From the NCBI GenBank assembly GCA_000934385.1, contig KN880527.1, positions 24,454-88,453 on the forward strand: a stretch of DNA of 64,000 bases, in the 5' to 3' direction. The position numbers and the translations under genes were made by a program. Shown in pieces: positions 22,510 to 33,952 of this stretch (within the stretch, counting starts at the first letter, position 1; each line of letters opens with the position of its first letter). The notes below the pieces were generated by a model, which worked only from the letters and a program-made list of their open reading frames with translations, had not been told where the DNA came from and ran no database searches. The DNA is from Cylindrobasidium torrendii FP15055 ss-10. Its lineage: Eukaryota; Basidiomycota; Agaricomycetes; Agaricales; Physalacriaceae.

Positions 22510-22960
22510 GTGATTTACAACCGTTTATTCCATAATTGTGATACAGTAAGAAAGATTCCAGCCATAATTTAACTGTCCATGCACGACGAGATCATGTTCA
22601 GTGCGCTCCCGCCAGATTTCTTTGGGCTGCCAATGCTTGCTGCTGGAGGTAGGAGAATTGCGACCAGTTGGGCATAAATTTGGGGTGCAAACTGAGAGAA
22701 AATTCAGTACAGGTTAGTAGGATATCGAATACCACGTACTTTGGGTTATGTGTCATGACAAAGGTAGCGAAGCCGGCTTGAACGCTGCACCAGAGAAGGA
22801 TGGTCTGTGGGTCCAAGTCAGTTGTGTGTCCAATCAAAGCGATCGAAAGGCGTACGTTGCGACGAGCTAACCAAGTGTAGTACATCTTTGTAGTGGTGTT
22901 TGGATGTGGTGGGTAGCGTTTACTAGTAAGTGTGAGTTTGGTGTGTGGATTTGAGTGACG
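22510..22960. repeat. Left arm of ~450-bp inverted repeat
   Basis: Reverse-complement match to 23225-23675. It spans the 5' flank, whole gene, both introns and 3' flank of the 62-residue gene. Divergence is mainly single-base changes and small indels, so the duplication is fairly recent. Confidence 0.75.
22598..22885 (-). CDS. Small single-helix protein, copy 1 (62 residues)
   Basis: Three short exons on the minus strand, start MYYTWLARRN at 22885, stop at 22598. Exon 2 is a hydrophobic helix, TILLWCSVQAGFATFVMTHN, and exon 3 ends NWSQFSYLQQQALAAQRNLA. The reading frame is kept only when both introns (GTACGT...CAG and GTACGT...CAG) are removed, and intron positions are identical in copy 2. 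The size, basic N-terminus and single helix would fit a small membrane subunit, possibly mitochondrial, but that is inference. Unrecognised. Confidence 0.65.
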   Translation of the reverse strand: MYYTWLARRNVRLSIALIGHTTDLDPQTILLWCSVQAGFATFVMTHNPKYVVFDILLTCTEFSLSLHPKFMPNWSQFSYLQQQALAAQRNLAGAH

Positions 22961-23224
22961 AACATACACCCCGCACCCCCAGAGTTATATACCAATCCAT
23001 CTTCGACTCCAGACCTTCGTGCAGGCTCCGTCAATTTTCGTGCGCCCGTACTGGGCCCAGTGGCGTTGGTGGGTCCAGGCCTAGCACCGATCGAGGCAAC
23101 TTCGAGGCCGGCGCGTCAGCGTCCCGGGAATGAGATAGACAATTTCGGGACGGAGTGAACGAAGTCTGGGCTATGGATAGAGTCGGATGTGTACAGGTAT
23201 ATAAGGATGTCGGCGTTGGTGTAT

Positions 23225-23675
23225 ATTCTTTACTCACATCCACGCACCAAACTCACACTCAAACACTACCCACCACATTCAACACCACTACAAAGATGTA
23301 CTACACTTGGTTAGCTCGTCGCAACGTACGTCTTTCGATCGCTTCGACATGGACACACAACTGACTTGGACCCACAGACCATCCTTCTCTGGTGCAGCGT
23401 CCAAGCCGGCTTCGCTACCTTTGTCATGACACATAACCCAAGGTACGTGGTCTTCGATATCCTACTAACCTGTACTGATTTTTCTCTCAGTTTGCACCCC
23501 AAATTTATGCCCAACTGGTCGCAATTCTCCTACCTCCGGCAGCAAGCATTGGCAACCCAAAGAACTCTGGCGGGAGCGCACTGAACATACTCTCGTCGTG
23601 CATGGACAGTTAACTTATTGCTGGGATCTTTCTTACTGTATCATAATCATGGAATAAACGGTTGTACTTGAATTG
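23225..23675. repeat. Right arm of ~450-bp inverted repeat
   Basis: Reverse-complement partner of 22510-22960. The ~265-base spacer between the arms, roughly 22960-23225, is unique and would hold the divergent promoters. Confidence 0.75.
23296..23584 (+). CDS. Small single-helix protein, copy 2 (62 residues)
   Basis: Mirror copy of the gene at 22598-22885, start MYYTWLARRN at 23296. Exons read MYYTWLARRN, TILLWCSVQAGFATFVMTHN and LHPKFMPNWSQFSYLRQQAL, ending LAGAH. Only about five residues differ between copies, and reading frame and splice sites are preserved in both, which suggests both are still under selection or very young. The two genes are divergently transcribed about 410 bases apart (ATG to ATG). 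Confidence 0.65.
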
Positions 23676-24127
23676 CTTCTGGAGCGATGATAGAGCTCGA
23701 GACTGGCCAAAAATCAAAGCCTCCAACCAGTAGCACAGCGCTCAAGCGCTCACATGCGCTCACATTTGAACTGCATACTTACTTACTTTGTAAATGTCCG
23801 CGTGTCTTCGCTCACTTCGAGTTTTTTTCAGGCCCAACGCAAGCATGATGTTTATGAATTTCCATGTTGTGCTACTACTCTACAACGCGAGGTTCTAACT
23901 AAGATAAACCGTATCTACATTAAGCAAATGCAAGGGGTAAGTTTGTGTGAGTATGTGAGTTTGTGTGTGCATGCAAGCAGATCCCGCGACGGGATATGTA
24001 TGAATGGAGTGAATGAGTAGGTACGCGTAGAAAAAAAAGGGTGAGCCCAAAAACCAATAAGTGAATGCCTCAGAGATGTGCAATAAGACAGCGGCGAAAG
24101 CTACGACGAGGGGAAGAAAGGGAGAGA
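23585..24127. other. Intergenic, no gene recognised
   Basis: Holds the end of the inverted repeat and the 3' flank of the RNA polymerase gene, with short GT/TG-rich runs near 23940-23970. Confidence 0.4.
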
Positions 24128-27100
24128 TCACGAGAAGAAATACTGCGACGCCTTGATCGCCTCCACCCTGAAGTCACCCTTCTGCGGTACAGGCGGGAAC
24201 AAGTCCTTGAGAGCCACGAACTTGCCGACATCGCCCCCAAGCGTCATGATCCTGGCCTTCTGCGCGCCCGTCTTCTTGCTACTCTTCTTCGGCTTCTTCT
24301 TTTCCTCAAGAGGTTCGCCTTCCAAGTCCTCGTGTTCATCGAGTCCTGGTTCCAAATCCTCGTCGACTTCGAGATCAAGCTCCAAAGCAAGCTCAGTAGC
24401 AATTGCCTTCCGGTCCGCCGCCGTCGTCTTCATCTCCATCAGGGTCGGCTTCGTTCCGTTCAACACCAAGTCTGGTCCATCCCAGCGAATTTCTACGCCT
24501 GTCTCCGCCAGCGCCCTCACCAAGCTACGCTTCCTCAGGTGAACCAAAGGCACCTTGTAGCCCTCGTACCGCTCAGCAAACTCGTGACGAAGCTTGCCTA
24601 GAACGTCAGAAGAGTGGAGCGCAATGAAAGTGTCGCGGATGATGACCGAAAGTTCATCGATAGTCGAGGCGTGTGTCCAGTACGAATCGTGGACGGCGGC
24701 GAAGGTAAGCTTCTGCGTTTGGCATTCAAGCGCAGAGAGCATCATATGTGTTGCGTCCAGGCTGTGGACAAAGTTGGGCGGGAACGCAGATGCTTGCTTG
24801 GTCATGTTCACTACAGACGATTATGTCAATGTCATAGAGTTAGAGTCGGAGGGGCTGCACATACCCTCGTGCATAGCGTGCGGGTCAGTGATGAACACCG
24901 TCTGGAGTTTAGTAAGCACTTGTCGCTTCTTCGTCTTGCGGTATGGTTGAACGACAGGAAGTCCAAGCGGTGTCGTCCACACAACAGAGGTGAGCTGCTC
25001 CTTGCGGAGACTGTCAAGCGGGAGGAAGGTCTTGGTGCGCTTGTTCGAGTCGTTGTACTCCTTGAGAGCTTCATCTAGACGCTGCTCCGGGATCGCATGC
25101 GAAATAATGCGCGCGCAAGTCGTGAGCCAGTTTTGGATGGCTGTTGCACCACTAAAGAGATCACCTATGCAGTTCAGGACCTGCGGAAATATTCAGAAGA
25201 TGCCCAACACGGTCGCAGAATACTTACCGTCCTTGCGAGGTAACTGCTCATCTCCCAGTGGTTTGCATCCGCGAAGTGGTCCATCGCACGAATCTGCTTC
25301 TCGATTTGCTCGCGAGCACCGACATACGTAACGCCATAGACAGTCGTCATCACTGTCTGCTTGACCATCTTTCTGGAAACCCTGTTCTGCAAGATTTCCG
25401 CTGGGGCAACGCCCTTCTTGACATCTTGCTCGATAACCTTCTCAACCATATTTGCGACATAGGTGTACACATCCGAAGGACGATCCGCGGCCGAGAGGTT
25501 GACCTGGGCAGCACCGCGAGAGTCACCACCCAGGGCGGCGTAGTGCTGGAGACCGTTGCAAGTACCATCCTGATGAACCGGTTGAGAAGACATGAACGCG
25601 TATGGGTCGGGGGAGGTCAGGGCATCGTGCAGTTCGAAGCAGGTCGCAAGACACTGCCAAGGGTCGTCTGCGTGTTTCCACCATCCACTGCCTTCGAGTG
25701 GCTTTGTTGCGCTGTCGAAGATGTGCTCGAGGTTGTCGTCCACAAACTTCACGCGGCCATCGAAAGGAGCCTTGTCATATCCGTACAAGTTGGCCAAATG
25801 GATCTTGAGCCAGCGAAGTCCACGTTCGCCCAAGGGCTTAGCGTCCGCGAACTTCATCAAACCACGAGAGAGGTCGTCACCCATATGATTGAGATGGGGT
25901 GGAACGGGATATGCGCGGCCACGGAAGTCCAAATTGTGAGGTTGGTAGAAGCGGTCACCCAGGAACTATCGCAGAGATTAGCGCATTTGAGGAATAGAAC
26001 ACTGCTTGACGCACCGAACGAGCAATCTCTATCTTGTAGTTGACATTACAACGCTTAGAGTGGTTGTTGCCTTTTTCCTGCACCCAAGTCCTTTGCTTCA
26101 ATACATGATCCATTTTCTGCCTCATCGAAGCGTTCTCTGGAAGAGTAGGCTCTGGTTGAGCAAATACTGCAGGTGGGAGCTTGCCCAATTCCTCGCCTGA
26201 GTTCCAGACTTGCAATACGACATCGAAGACCTTGCGGTTGATCACCCACGGGGTCGCACCCAGCACGTCCATTCCAGCATAGATGAGCTCGAGGTTCCCG
26301 AGAGCGGACGCACGGCGCATGTAACTTGCCTGCTCCAGAGATTCCTTGTAGCGCATTGCAGATGCTGGAGCCAGGGTAAGCCTTCAACGAATCCGGATTA
26401 CAGGGAGTACTCACTCCGATTGTAGAAGTAACCACCAGTCTCGGGACCAACCCATGGCTGAGGAGGGACGAGCATGGGGAGATGACGCGGGTGAATAAGC
26501 GCAGGCTTGTCGCTTTGTAGGGCCTCGGAAAGCATGTCGTTCAGACGAACCGTGCCGAGCTTGAATCCACGAGTGTACTCATAGGAATGGTAGAAGGCCG
26601 GTTGTTCCTGCTCGCTGCAAATAACCCTGTCAATGAAGGCGCCAAAGCCAAATATGGTGGACATACACTTGATTGCCATCCTTGTCCGTTGCGGTACGAA
26701 CGACCTTGGCAACATCCATGAGAGCATCGACAAGGAATCCACCGATTTGCACGCGAGTAGTCTGAATCCAAGGCGAGGTCCAGCCCTCATTGTCCGACAT
26801 GTGTCTTGCTGCCATGATGCGCCGTTCGAGCAGGTTCGTGTATCCAAGGCGGGAAAAATATCCAGGTTCAATCGTTGTGTGTTTGAGGGATGGGACGTTG
26901 ATGTTATTTTTCCTACACATCTGCGCCTTGTATTCGGTCTCGATGGCACGGCCAATGTGAACGAGTAGCCGGGTCGTCTTGATCCCTTCTTCCAAGCCGT
27001 TAGCGCCTGGATTCGCACCCATGTTGATAATCTCGATGATGGTAATTAGCGACAGGCGCGCGGGAGAAACGAGCGTGAGGTAGTGTCCGATGGGGGAGGT

Positions 27101-28402
27101 AATGCCATGTTTGCGAAGGTTCGCGCTGAGCCCAGTCTGTTCCGCAAGCAAGACTTTCTGTATCTCGATGTCCAATTTCGCAGCCAGCTTGCCATGCCAA
27201 TCCCACATCCACGAGCGGACCTTGCTGTCATGACCAGTGGTGATACCGAGCCCGTCCAAGTTCTCTTTCTCGTGCGTAAGACGAGCCTGTGCGACGTCAT
27301 AAACGGATTCCTCCAGCATTTTCTGCCGTGCGGCGACGTCGTTGGGAAGCACACGACGGGCAAAGTTCATGCGTGCCAAGTGTTGCCGCACGTTGTCGAT
27401 GTTAAAAGGAATTTCTTGGGTGACTTGGTCGCCAGACGCAGATTTCTAAGGAATTGGTTGGGACACTATATAACAGGAGAGCAGCATACGCACTTTGACC
27501 ACATTCTTGTACACAGGTATAGCCTCAGGTATCGTGTCCAGTAAATCCGTCCGTCCGATATGTTCTGCTTGGCCGAGGGCCTCGACGATGCGCGGGAGGC
27601 GCAGTTGAATAGCGGCACGGGAAAGAAGCTCGAGGATGGCGGTGACCTCTTCCGAGTCGTTGAAAGCCTGGTTGGTAATGACGGTAGCCACGTCTATCTC
27701 GAGTTCCGCAATCTTGGAGACAATATCGTTGTATGTCGTTTGGATGTAGGGCTCGATGTCCGAGGGGACACGATGAAGTGCAGCGAGCGCTAGCGCTAAG
27801 GTGGAAGCATTTGGCGCGACGCCCTCGTCGCCGTGCGAAATAGCCTCGAACAGTGACCAGAACTCCCCGAACCAGAAACTAGCGTTCGCCGCCTCTCGTG
27901 TTGTCGCCATTTCCAAATATGCTCCTAGGAACGAGTTGTAAACCGGTATTTCGAGCAAACTGTTTCGGTCGGGGCGGTCGCGGAGCGCCTGGAATATGCC
28001 TTGCGCGCGCTGCACGTCGTAGCAGTTGTGCAAGCAGGCGTCCAGGATGGCTAATAAGTCTTGTGTTTCCGAGTTCCCGTACCACTCCCTGTTCAACTCC
28101 GAAGGGCTATCATCTGGGCGCAGCGCTGGAAGGAAGGTGTACTCCCGCGGTTGGCGCAAGAATCCTGCCATGGGCGACTTCAAATAGGCTTCAGGCGAAA
28201 TAGGCGCCGGGGCGGTGGCCAGTGCCGGCGACGCAGCCGTTTTGGAAGGGGTAGAGTACAGTCGTGAGGGTCCTGGGTTCGACGGGCCCGCCGTGGGTTG
28301 TCGCGAGCGCACTCGTTTTGGTGTTGCTACCGCCGAGGACGAACGGGCCGACGCCAACAAAGTCGTCCCCGCCCGCTTCGAGGCCGCCCGACTGAATAGC
28401 AT
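24128..28402 (-). CDS. RPO41: Mitochondrial DNA-directed RNA polymerase (T7-like)
   Basis: Large minus-strand gene with several introns. ATG chosen at 28402 because MLFSRAASKRAGTTLLASAR is a typical basic, Ser/Ala-rich mitochondrial targeting leader; an upstream in-frame ATG at 28534 lacks this character. A pentatricopeptide-like N-terminal region follows. The catalytic core has HQDGTCNGLQHYAALGGD near 25540-25580 (the Asp of motif A), FVHSLDATHMM near 24750, and AAVHDSYWTHA near 24690 (the second catalytic Asp of motif C). It transcribes mitochondrial DNA in the matrix. A Lys/Glu-rich insert (LEPGLDEHEDLEGEPLEEKK) lies close to the C-terminus. All key motifs are present, so the gene should be functional. 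Confidence 0.93.
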
Positions 28403-28958
28403 AATGCGACGCTGATGGAAGTTCGGAACTGGCGCAATCCTGCGACTACCATTTTTTCGGGATGGACCCCACGTGATGATCTGGCCCCGGATCCAATAAG
28501 TAGCTGTGTGGCGCTCGCAGATGACGTCGAACATTCCTGTTCGCGATCATCCTGGATGCTGAAGGCCTGATGAGTGGCACAAGAGCTGCATCCTGAGAGA
28601 AAGGCTCCAGTAGATAAATTTCTTCAAATTATAACGGTTCTGCTGGACCCCGTTGGAGCGGCATTGCGTATCTATAACATTGTATGTATAATGCAAACGC
28701 AGCTACCTATCGGTAAATTTGAGATATCGATTCCAAAAATGCGAAAGGCATAATGGGGCGACAAATATGGCGTGTATTTGAGTGAAACGTAAGAGCAAAA
28801 TTCCATGTACATGTACAAATTCAAGATATCCTATAGCGTGTACAACAGTTCGCAGTCCGATTCAGATTCAGAATGTCTGCATAGTTCAAGTCCGTCGAGT
28901 AGTGTCCAATGTCCGGATCACAGCACCGATTATTTGCGCACTGTATCAAAACCGAGTT
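28403..28958. other. Intergenic region
   Basis: Upstream flank of RPO41 and downstream flank of the zinc-finger gene. No gene recognised. Confidence 0.4.
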
Positions 28959-29790
28959 TCATACACCGGGCGCGGGGGCGCATTTCTTCTCGTGCCTTCC
29001 CACAGACGGAGAGTCTGCGAAGAGTTTGCCACAAAAACGGCACCTCAGCGGTATCCCTGAATGCTTGTCGCGGATATGGCCTGTGAAGAAGAGTACATCA
29101 GCTTTTGTTGAGTAGAGAATTGCTGCCTTAGAGAGACAGGGCGGTAGAAAAAACATACGTGTGCGAGCACCTTTGGTGGTAAACCCAGTATGGAATGCTT
29201 TACACTCTACGTGTTGACAGAAAAACTGCTTGTCCATACTCATGCTTGCTGCTCTCGCGGGTTGTTGAGGATACGGGGTGTTCTGGCGAATGAGCGAGGC
29301 ACTTGCAGCGTCGGAGACCGTGTGGCTGCCTGAGTCCCCGAAGAGAAGAGTCGAATGGATTGGCGAAGAAAAGGCAGAATAATAATTGTTGGCAGAGTAT
29401 TGAGGATGCTGAGGGTGAAAAACACTATATCCAGGGCTCAATGAGTCGTGGCCACCGTCAACTGCGCGCGCGCTGATGGAACTTTGCGGAGCCAAATGAA
29501 TTGGATCAGAAGCTAGTAGCAATGATTAAATCTTAGATTGTCTTCTCTAGATGCTTGTGCGTACCTTGCATGTAAGAAATCTGCGAATGTAAATGTGGCG
29601 CGTATCCAGTGTAGTTGAGAGGTGATCCATACTCGTTGCTCTTATACGTGTCTCCGGGTTGACCTGTATACTTGGTACCTAGTTGTCCTCCTGGCCGAGC
29701 GGGAAGCCGATGCTGGCGTGTTGGAGTATGTGACCAAGTCGGAGTGCTAGTTGCACGGTTGTGAGTTGCGCCGTTCCGGGAGTTGTCCAT
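28959..29790 (-). CDS. C2H2-type zinc-finger protein
   Basis: Minus strand, at least three exons, likely ATG at 29790 (MDNSRNGATHNRATSTPTW); an earlier in-frame ATG at 29913 is possible. The N-terminal two-thirds is Ser/Pro/Tyr/Gln-rich and disordered, typical of transcription activators. The C-terminus has a C2H2 finger, FFCQHVECKAFHTGFTTKG joined across an intron to HIRDKHSG. Next comes CRFCGKLFADSPSVGRHEKK with a final Cys (C2HC). The intron that interrupts the first finger runs about 29077-29163. It is probably a DNA-binding regulator; targets unknown. Confidence 0.75.
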
Positions 29791-31521
29791 TGGAGGTTGA
29801 GGCTCTGAGAAATCATCCTTGCTACTCGAAACTCCAGTCTTTAAAGCTCTGAGATGCCGGAGCCAGTACAATTCACTGACGCATTCTATACCAAGTTCTC
29901 CGACGATAAACACGAACCCTGTCCTAGCATGAAGCCCGGGGGCTCCGATTCCAGGGGACGATTTGTGTTCAATTCAACGAGAACGCTAATGGCGCTTGTG
30001 GGCAAGGCCGTCATGTACCTGTGCAGCTCGAAACAATGTCCATCCACTACATCCAAGCGGGCCGACCGGTCAAATCCTGCGGCGCTCGCAATGTACTAGC
30101 TATCCACGGTTGATGCCGCAGCACTTACCTTCGCCTGCATACGGTAAGTAAGACGAAAGCTCCTTGAAGAGTCCGTCTATTCCATTTCAGCTGAGTCATC
30201 GACCGTCGGCCAGGAACTTTGTTTGGATGAATCAATCGCGAATCCTTGTCTCCCTTCCTCAACACAGGTATACGCATGGGCATGGACTCACACCCTTTGC
30301 CCGTTTGCCGTTCGAGGGACCATCTATGTATGCATTACAACCAGACAACACATAACCTCGCGCCGACACCCCAGGGATGTTGCACGAAGCTCGGCCAGAC
30401 CAAAATTCGCCTGGTAGACTTGCGGATACGGTGGAACACCTTCTGTACTTCCGGTGAGACGAGGTGCGCTCGAGATCGACGTTTTGAAAATTATTGCCCA
30501 GCCAAGAGGCTGAGCAACTGCAGCATCGCATTGTTCGAAATTCGACAATGACGAATAAGTTCGATGACGTAGACTTAACCGTATTACTGTATTAGGCGCT
30601 TAGGTTCAATCTTGAGTTTAGCGCCGATTAGAGGCCGGTGGAATCTCAATGCTATTAGAAGAACAGTGATGATGCTTAGCGCAGATTAGTGTATGAACTA
30701 CCAGCACCAGCTAAGGATGAGTGTGGGCTCAAACATTTGTATCGCTTAATTTACCCTCGCACTATCCGTGATCTTTTCTCCTACCCAACGAGCTGGTAAG
30801 AATGAATCGACGCCTATCTTATCTTGAGCAAAGTATAACGGAGTGCATGCATATCTCGTGATCGACGTGACCCACAGTGGCCCCAGATCACAAAATTCAG
30901 CAGGCGGAGTCTTTCCAGAGCCTCCGGGCTTTCCCTTTACTTGGACCGATGAATCCGCCGGAATGCCGCAAGAGCTCCGTCAGCTCCGGAACTGTGATGC
31001 CACCCACATGTCTGTCCGTCTGTGTATGTGCTAATAGCAGCTGCGCTGATAGAAAAGGACACAAAAGAATCGGGAGAAGATCTTGGATCAACGTGGACTC
31101 TCGTGCACCGACCTTATCCATCGTTAAACTACTCTCTTTCTTGGCACACACCTCATCAACTTCTCCCTTTGTATTAGCTTTATATGAGCTGTATTAAAGA
31201 TAAACCTAGCCCACAGCCCAATGGCATGTTCGTAACTTGCTATAAACGGATCAACGTCCATCGCATTCCCTTCATCCAAATGAGGAAGGACACTGAAACG
31301 TAAGAGGTGGCGTCCTGAGCAAAATCACTTCCTGTATGCTCCTCAAGGAAGTCCCTATAGCCGCTTAGTAAGTTAAAAGTCAACAGAATCGTTTCGGCGT
31401 ATTACATGTGTGCATTTGCGCAGCAGAGATATGTCAGTGACAGCTATTAACGAAAGCAGCCCGACCGCTGTAGGTGATAGAATATGACGATAAAAGACCC
31501 ATACCATCCTTCAAAAAAAAA
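29791..31521. other. 1.7-kb region with no supported gene
   Basis: Only short, unlinked open frames on both strands, with no recognisable domain and no coherent splicing. The first 130 bases may belong to the 5' end of the zinc-finger gene. Confidence 0.4.
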
Positions 31522-32390
31522 TCAAACATGAGCCTCCAGCACATGGTCCTTCACTCGCTCAGCATTCGCCGCCCCAAATCCACACAGAGCGAACGGACAT
31601 CCGAACGCAAGCTTCGACACATGCTCGGCTTCTTTGTGATCCAGGAGCTCAGAGAGAGTGAAGAAGCTCCCATCACAGTCACGGTATGCGCAGGAAAAGG
31701 GGAGTTTACACGTCGCTACCGGCTCTGATTTCAATCGAGGAGGTGCCCGTGGCGACGTAGAGACGTTGCTTGCTGCAGTCGCAGGCTTCAACACGTCGAG
31801 TGGAGGGTACTTGAGCTCTGGCTTAACCGGCGCTGATACGGGAAAAGCTAACTGACCCATAGGAAACGGTGACTGGTTGGGCACCTCGCCAGAAGGTTTC
31901 CTCCGTGTATTGTGGTGATGCACTACCAACGGAGGCGCCTGTCATAAATAAGTAAAACTGGAAGTATTCCAACTTATGAACTTTCCTTCATCAGCAAGTC
32001 CTCTGCGGTTTCGACCCAAGGGCCATGGCGCTCGCCAAGTCGAATGTCGCGAGACTGGTAATGTCGGCCACGATCCTGCGCATGATTGTATCCCGGTCGG
32101 TCATGGCGCTTCATATGACGCTTGAGTGCGCTATTGTGCCGGGCAACGTATTCGCAGCCTGGGTAAGCGCAAGGATAGGGTCGTTCACCGGTGTGGCGCC
32201 GGTCATGCGATTGAATATTCCCCTCCTGTCCGCCTGCAAAGTCGCAGCCCTTGTACGGGCAGACGAACGCCTTGACTCCTGGAGCCTTGTGTATTCGCTG
32301 GTGCACCATGAGGCCTCGCCGGTTGAAGCCCTCACTCCCGCACTGACCACAGCGGAAAACAGTAGGAAGGCTCTCTTCCGACTCGTCCAT
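31522..32390 (-). CDS. C2H2 zinc-finger protein with several fingers
   Basis: Minus strand, two exons. ATG taken at 32390 (MDESEESLPTVFRC); an upstream in-frame ATG at 32444 is possible. Exon 1 has a run of fingers: FRCGQCGSEGFNRRGLMVHQ, then FVCPYKGCDFAGGQEGNIQS with HDRRH, linker TGERPYP, and CAYPGCEYVARHNSALKRHM. The H-T-G-E-R-P-Y linker is the classical one of DNA-binding C2H2 arrays. Exon 2 adds a Pro-rich linker and fingers FSCAYRDCDGSFFTLSELLD and FGCPFALCGFGAANAERVKD, ending LEAHV. The splice that keeps frame joins LLMKE to MHHHNTRRK. A nuclear DNA-binding role is likely. Confidence 0.8.
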
Positions 32391-32444
32391 ACTGGCTTTC
32401 GAACACAATGAGTTGTCGTACCAAAAACCAAGGTCAAGGCACAC

Positions 32445-32936
32445 ACGTCGTTTAGCGTCGCAGTGCAGTGCAGGCTGGATGCACTATTTTTCTCAAAGGT
32501 GGCCGTGAGAACGTGACGTGTTGGTTGGATGTCGGCAAAAGCCGAGATTTTTTCTTTTGCTGTGCCGACACAGCACAGTCAAAGAATGTCACGACAATTT
32601 TCCTGGTAGCCCTTGCGAGGAATCACAAGCAAGTCGAAGCGCTACCGCGCGCAGGGCAACCGGGGATGAAGGAAGTGGTAGGAGGACGGAAAGGACCGAT
32701 CGGATTCAGGTAACAAAGTCGGCGATATTACATAAGGCGCCTGTACCCACAAAGGCATCTTTGCTGACCATGCATGGACGTACCGAATTTTGAATACACT
32801 TGCGCCTCTGAGACCTCTGGATCCACATCTGAAGCCTCATTGACAGACCTGAAAGTTGCGAAGTCGGACATATGTACGCGGCGTGCTACTCCAGGCTGTA
32901 TCACACATGAAAAACATCACTTCGTACCAGAACCCT
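32445..32936. other. Intergenic region
   Basis: Between a divergent promoter side and the 3' end of the F-box-like gene; no gene recognised. Confidence 0.4.
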
Positions 32937-33692
32937 CTATGCTACAGACAAAACCGGTTCGAACCACCTCCATACCAAAATCTCTCCGTAGCTTGCGTCG
33001 TTTTCCCAGCTTAATTCCTGAGCGCATGCGCGTACAACAATGACTGAGCCCTCCCGTGCATCGTTCCAAAGCTCGTCGTCCCTTGCTATCTGCGGACCAT
33101 CATGTTGCTGATAGTTGCCGACCGCTACAGGATTCCCATGCGTCCTGCGCCACCTCGTATTTCCGCTTGTATCCTTCGCCCAGACACTCTCGTTTCCGGT
33201 AATGTCTTTTGCTCCCCGAGAAAAATCTGGGCAAAAGGGGAATACACCCCACTCAAACCAGCTATGGCAGATATCGGTGTGTGGGCTGACCCAGCCTTGG
33301 TCGTGTGAGATTGTAACGAGCCGTACCGCGGCAATTTGAGTGAGCGCCACGCGGTCAAGAGGGGGAGTCGAGAACCATACGCGAGATGCAACTGGTTCCT
33401 CGTCGTCGCAAGTGGCTTTTATGTATACATCATTGGTCGCGCGGTGGGTGCGCTGCCGATCCGGGACGACGATGAATGCGGCGTGGAAAATGAGGCGCAC
33501 AAGTTCCACAGGAAGAGGTGGAACACGAAGTGATCCACGAAGTAGAGCGCGCCAGAGCTGGTGGTACAGCATGAACCTTTCTGATGACACGGCAGGGCGG
33601 ATGAGGAGGGCGGAATCAAACATCATCGCAGGCGTCCTGAGGCAACCCTGTGCGATTGTCCTAGCCCCCGTATCATCCTTAATATCATCCAT
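32937..33692 (-). CDS. F-box-like uncharacterised protein, copy 2
   Basis: Single exon, 251 residues if started at the ATG at 33692 (MDDIKDDTGARTIAQG). The open frame extends upstream to 34124, but that part covers the opposite strand of a tRNA gene and lacks conservation, so the shorter start is preferred. It shares with copy 1 (21680) YHQLWRALLRG, PLPVELVRLIFHAAFIVVP, ICHSWFEWGVF, RWRRTHGNPVAVGNYQQHDG and ILVWRWFEPVLSVA. Lengths differ by one residue. The family may work as a protein-binding adaptor via its F-box-like helix; this is inference. Confidence 0.75.
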   Translation of the reverse strand: MDDIKDDTGARTIAQGCLRTPAMMFDSALLIRPAVSSERFMLYHQLWRALLRGSLRVPPLPVELVRLIFHAAFIVVPDRQRTHRATNDVYIKATCDDEEPVASRVWFSTPPLDRVALTQIAAVRLVTISHDQGWVSPHTDICHSWFEWGVFPFCPDFSRGAKDITGNESVWAKDTSGNTRWRRTHGNPVAVGNYQQHDGPQIARDDELWNDAREGSVIVVRACAQELSWENDASYGEILVWRWFEPVLSVA

Positions 33693-33880
33693 GACCTCCA
33701 ATTGAGATTGATTTTGGATCTGGATCTGGAGACTATGGACTTCAAGTAGGGTTAGTGAGGGAGTGAGGGCAAGTTGGATCGAGGCCCCGCGCTCCCAATG
33801 GCACAGGTACGTGATCAAAGAGGGCTGAGGGATTCCATTGCCTGAGTTAATGTATTGAATGACTCGCGATCTGATTACAA

Positions 33881-33952
33881 GGGCGTTTAGCTCAGTGGTA
33901 GAGCGCCCGCTTCGCATGCGGGAGGTCCGGGTTTCGATCACCCGAGTGTCCA
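33881..33952 (+). tRNA. tRNA-Ala (anticodon CGC), copy 1
   Basis: A 72-base cloverleaf with no intron. The acceptor stem GGGCGTT pairs with AGTGTCC and includes the G3-U70 wobble that marks alanine tRNAs. The anticodon stem is CCCGC/GCGGG around loop TTCGCAT (anticodon CGC, codon GCG). The T arm is CGGGT-TTCGATC-ACCCG, with A box TAGCTCAGTGG and B box GGGTTTCGATC. Identical to the copy at 38963. Confidence 0.95.

Noticed and set aside
29791..31521. A possible transposon remnant in the gene-poor stretch.
   Set aside because: No transposase, reverse transcriptase or terminal repeat pattern was found.
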